Of a stretch of 6,478 bases of DNA, positions 6,057 through 6,478 are shown one piece after another (position 1 is the stretch's first letter; the number at the start of each line of letters is the position of its first letter). Origin of the DNA: Parvularculaceae bacterium (GTDB taxonomy: Bacteria > Pseudomonadota > Alphaproteobacteria > Caulobacterales > Parvularculaceae). Position numbers and translations under genes: made by a program. Under the pieces are notes generated by a model. It was given only the letters and a program-made list of their open reading frames with translations, was not told where the DNA came from and searched no databases. Location of the stretch: the NCBI GenBank assembly GCA_027080545.1, contig JALWRV010000192.1, positions 1 to 6,478 of the forward strand, in the 5' to 3' direction.

Positions 6057-6478
6057 CAGAAAAACGCCCCCCCTTTGAAAAAATCGTGATCGTCGGTATT
6101 GGCCTCATCGGCTCTTCTCTGGCCCACGCCATAAAAAAGAAAAAATTGGCAAAAACCATCATCGGTGTCGATCAAAGCCCGGCTGTGCAAACCATTGCCC
6201 GGGACAAAAAAATAGTTGATCGGGTCGAGACCGATTTTTCCGCCGCGCTGCCCGAGGCAGAACTGATCATTTTGGCCGTTCCCATGGGGGCGATGGCAAC
6301 TGTTCTGGACGAGATTGCCACCCATGCCCCACGTGAGGCCATCATCATGGATGTGGGCTCGGTCAAAAACAGCCTCGCGCAATTGCCAGACCTGCCGCCT
6401 TTGTTTGTGCCTGCTCACCCCATTGCGGGCACCGAACATTCCGGGCCGGAGGCGGGCTTTGCCGAGCTGTTTGAAAAT
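6053..6478 (+). CDS. tyrC: Prephenate/arogenate (cyclohexadienyl) dehydrogenase, N-terminal part
   Basis: The first 142 residues are visible and the rest lies beyond the window. The N-terminal Rossmann domain begins IVIVGIGLIGSSLA (G15-x-G17-xx-G20) and reaches D40 at the end of the second strand (IIGVD), the acidic residue usually associated with NAD rather than NADP preference. IMDVGSVKNSL (98-108) and AHPIAGTEHSGPEAGFAEL (121-139) are signatures of the TyrA family; the His of HPIAG is likely the catalytic histidine. The enzyme oxidatively decarboxylates prephenate and/or arogenate in the tyrosine pathway; which substrate it prefers cannot be told from this part. The ATG overlaps the hisC stop (ATGA, 6053-6056), so the two are probably translationally coupled. 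HisC could then supply the transamination step of the same pathway. The symbol tyrC follows alphaproteobacterial usage; tyrA is equally possible. Confidence 0.92.
   Translation, partial: MTEKRPPFEKIVIVGIGLIGSSLAHAIKKKKLAKTIIGVDQSPAVQTIARDKKIVDRVETDFSAALPEAELIILAVPMGAMATVLDEIATHAPREAIIMDVGSVKNSLAQLPDLPPLFVPAHPIAGTEHSGPEAGFAELFEN

Overview
The window looks like chromosomal DNA from an alphaproteobacterium. This rests on four things: a PhaB/PhbB-type acetoacetyl-CoA reductase; a GloB-type glyoxalase II divergent from a Methyltransf_11-type methyltransferase; a translationally coupled hisC-tyrC pair, an order I associate with alphaproteobacteria; and generally GC-rich, GCC/GGC-heavy coding sequence. 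I cannot name the genus. No RNA genes, CRISPR arrays, transposases or integrases were seen.

Layout: (1) 1-212, the 3' end of a short-chain dehydrogenase, best read as phbB of polyhydroxybutyrate synthesis. (2) 285-1202, an exported protein of unknown function, followed by a spacer with a possible terminator and a G/C inverted repeat. (3) 1376-1870, a small secreted four-cysteine protein. It converges, with only 8 nt between stop codons, on (4) gloB on the minus strand (1879-2670). (5) A 142-nt divergent control region carrying 2.5 copies of a 14-bp tandem repeat. (6) 2813-3553, a class I SAM-dependent methyltransferase. (7) 3636-4837, an AT-richer stretch with two small exported proteins, one with an ordinary signal peptide and one a lipoprotein. 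They appear to be diverged paralogues, and the 170-nt gap between them holds a hairpin and a possible gene remnant. (8) 4941 to the end, hisC overlapping the start of tyrC, which runs off the window.

The recognisable genes are core metabolism: PHB synthesis, methylglyoxal detoxification, and histidine with tyrosine/phenylalanine biosynthesis. The less known content is the four exported proteins of unknown function. The strongest unexplained signal is the pair at 3636-4157 and 4328-4837, which align without gaps over C-x19-C-x39-FAV despite low identity and sit in DNA of visibly lower GC than the flanking genes. I found no convincing evidence for a new defence, mobile or multi-component system.
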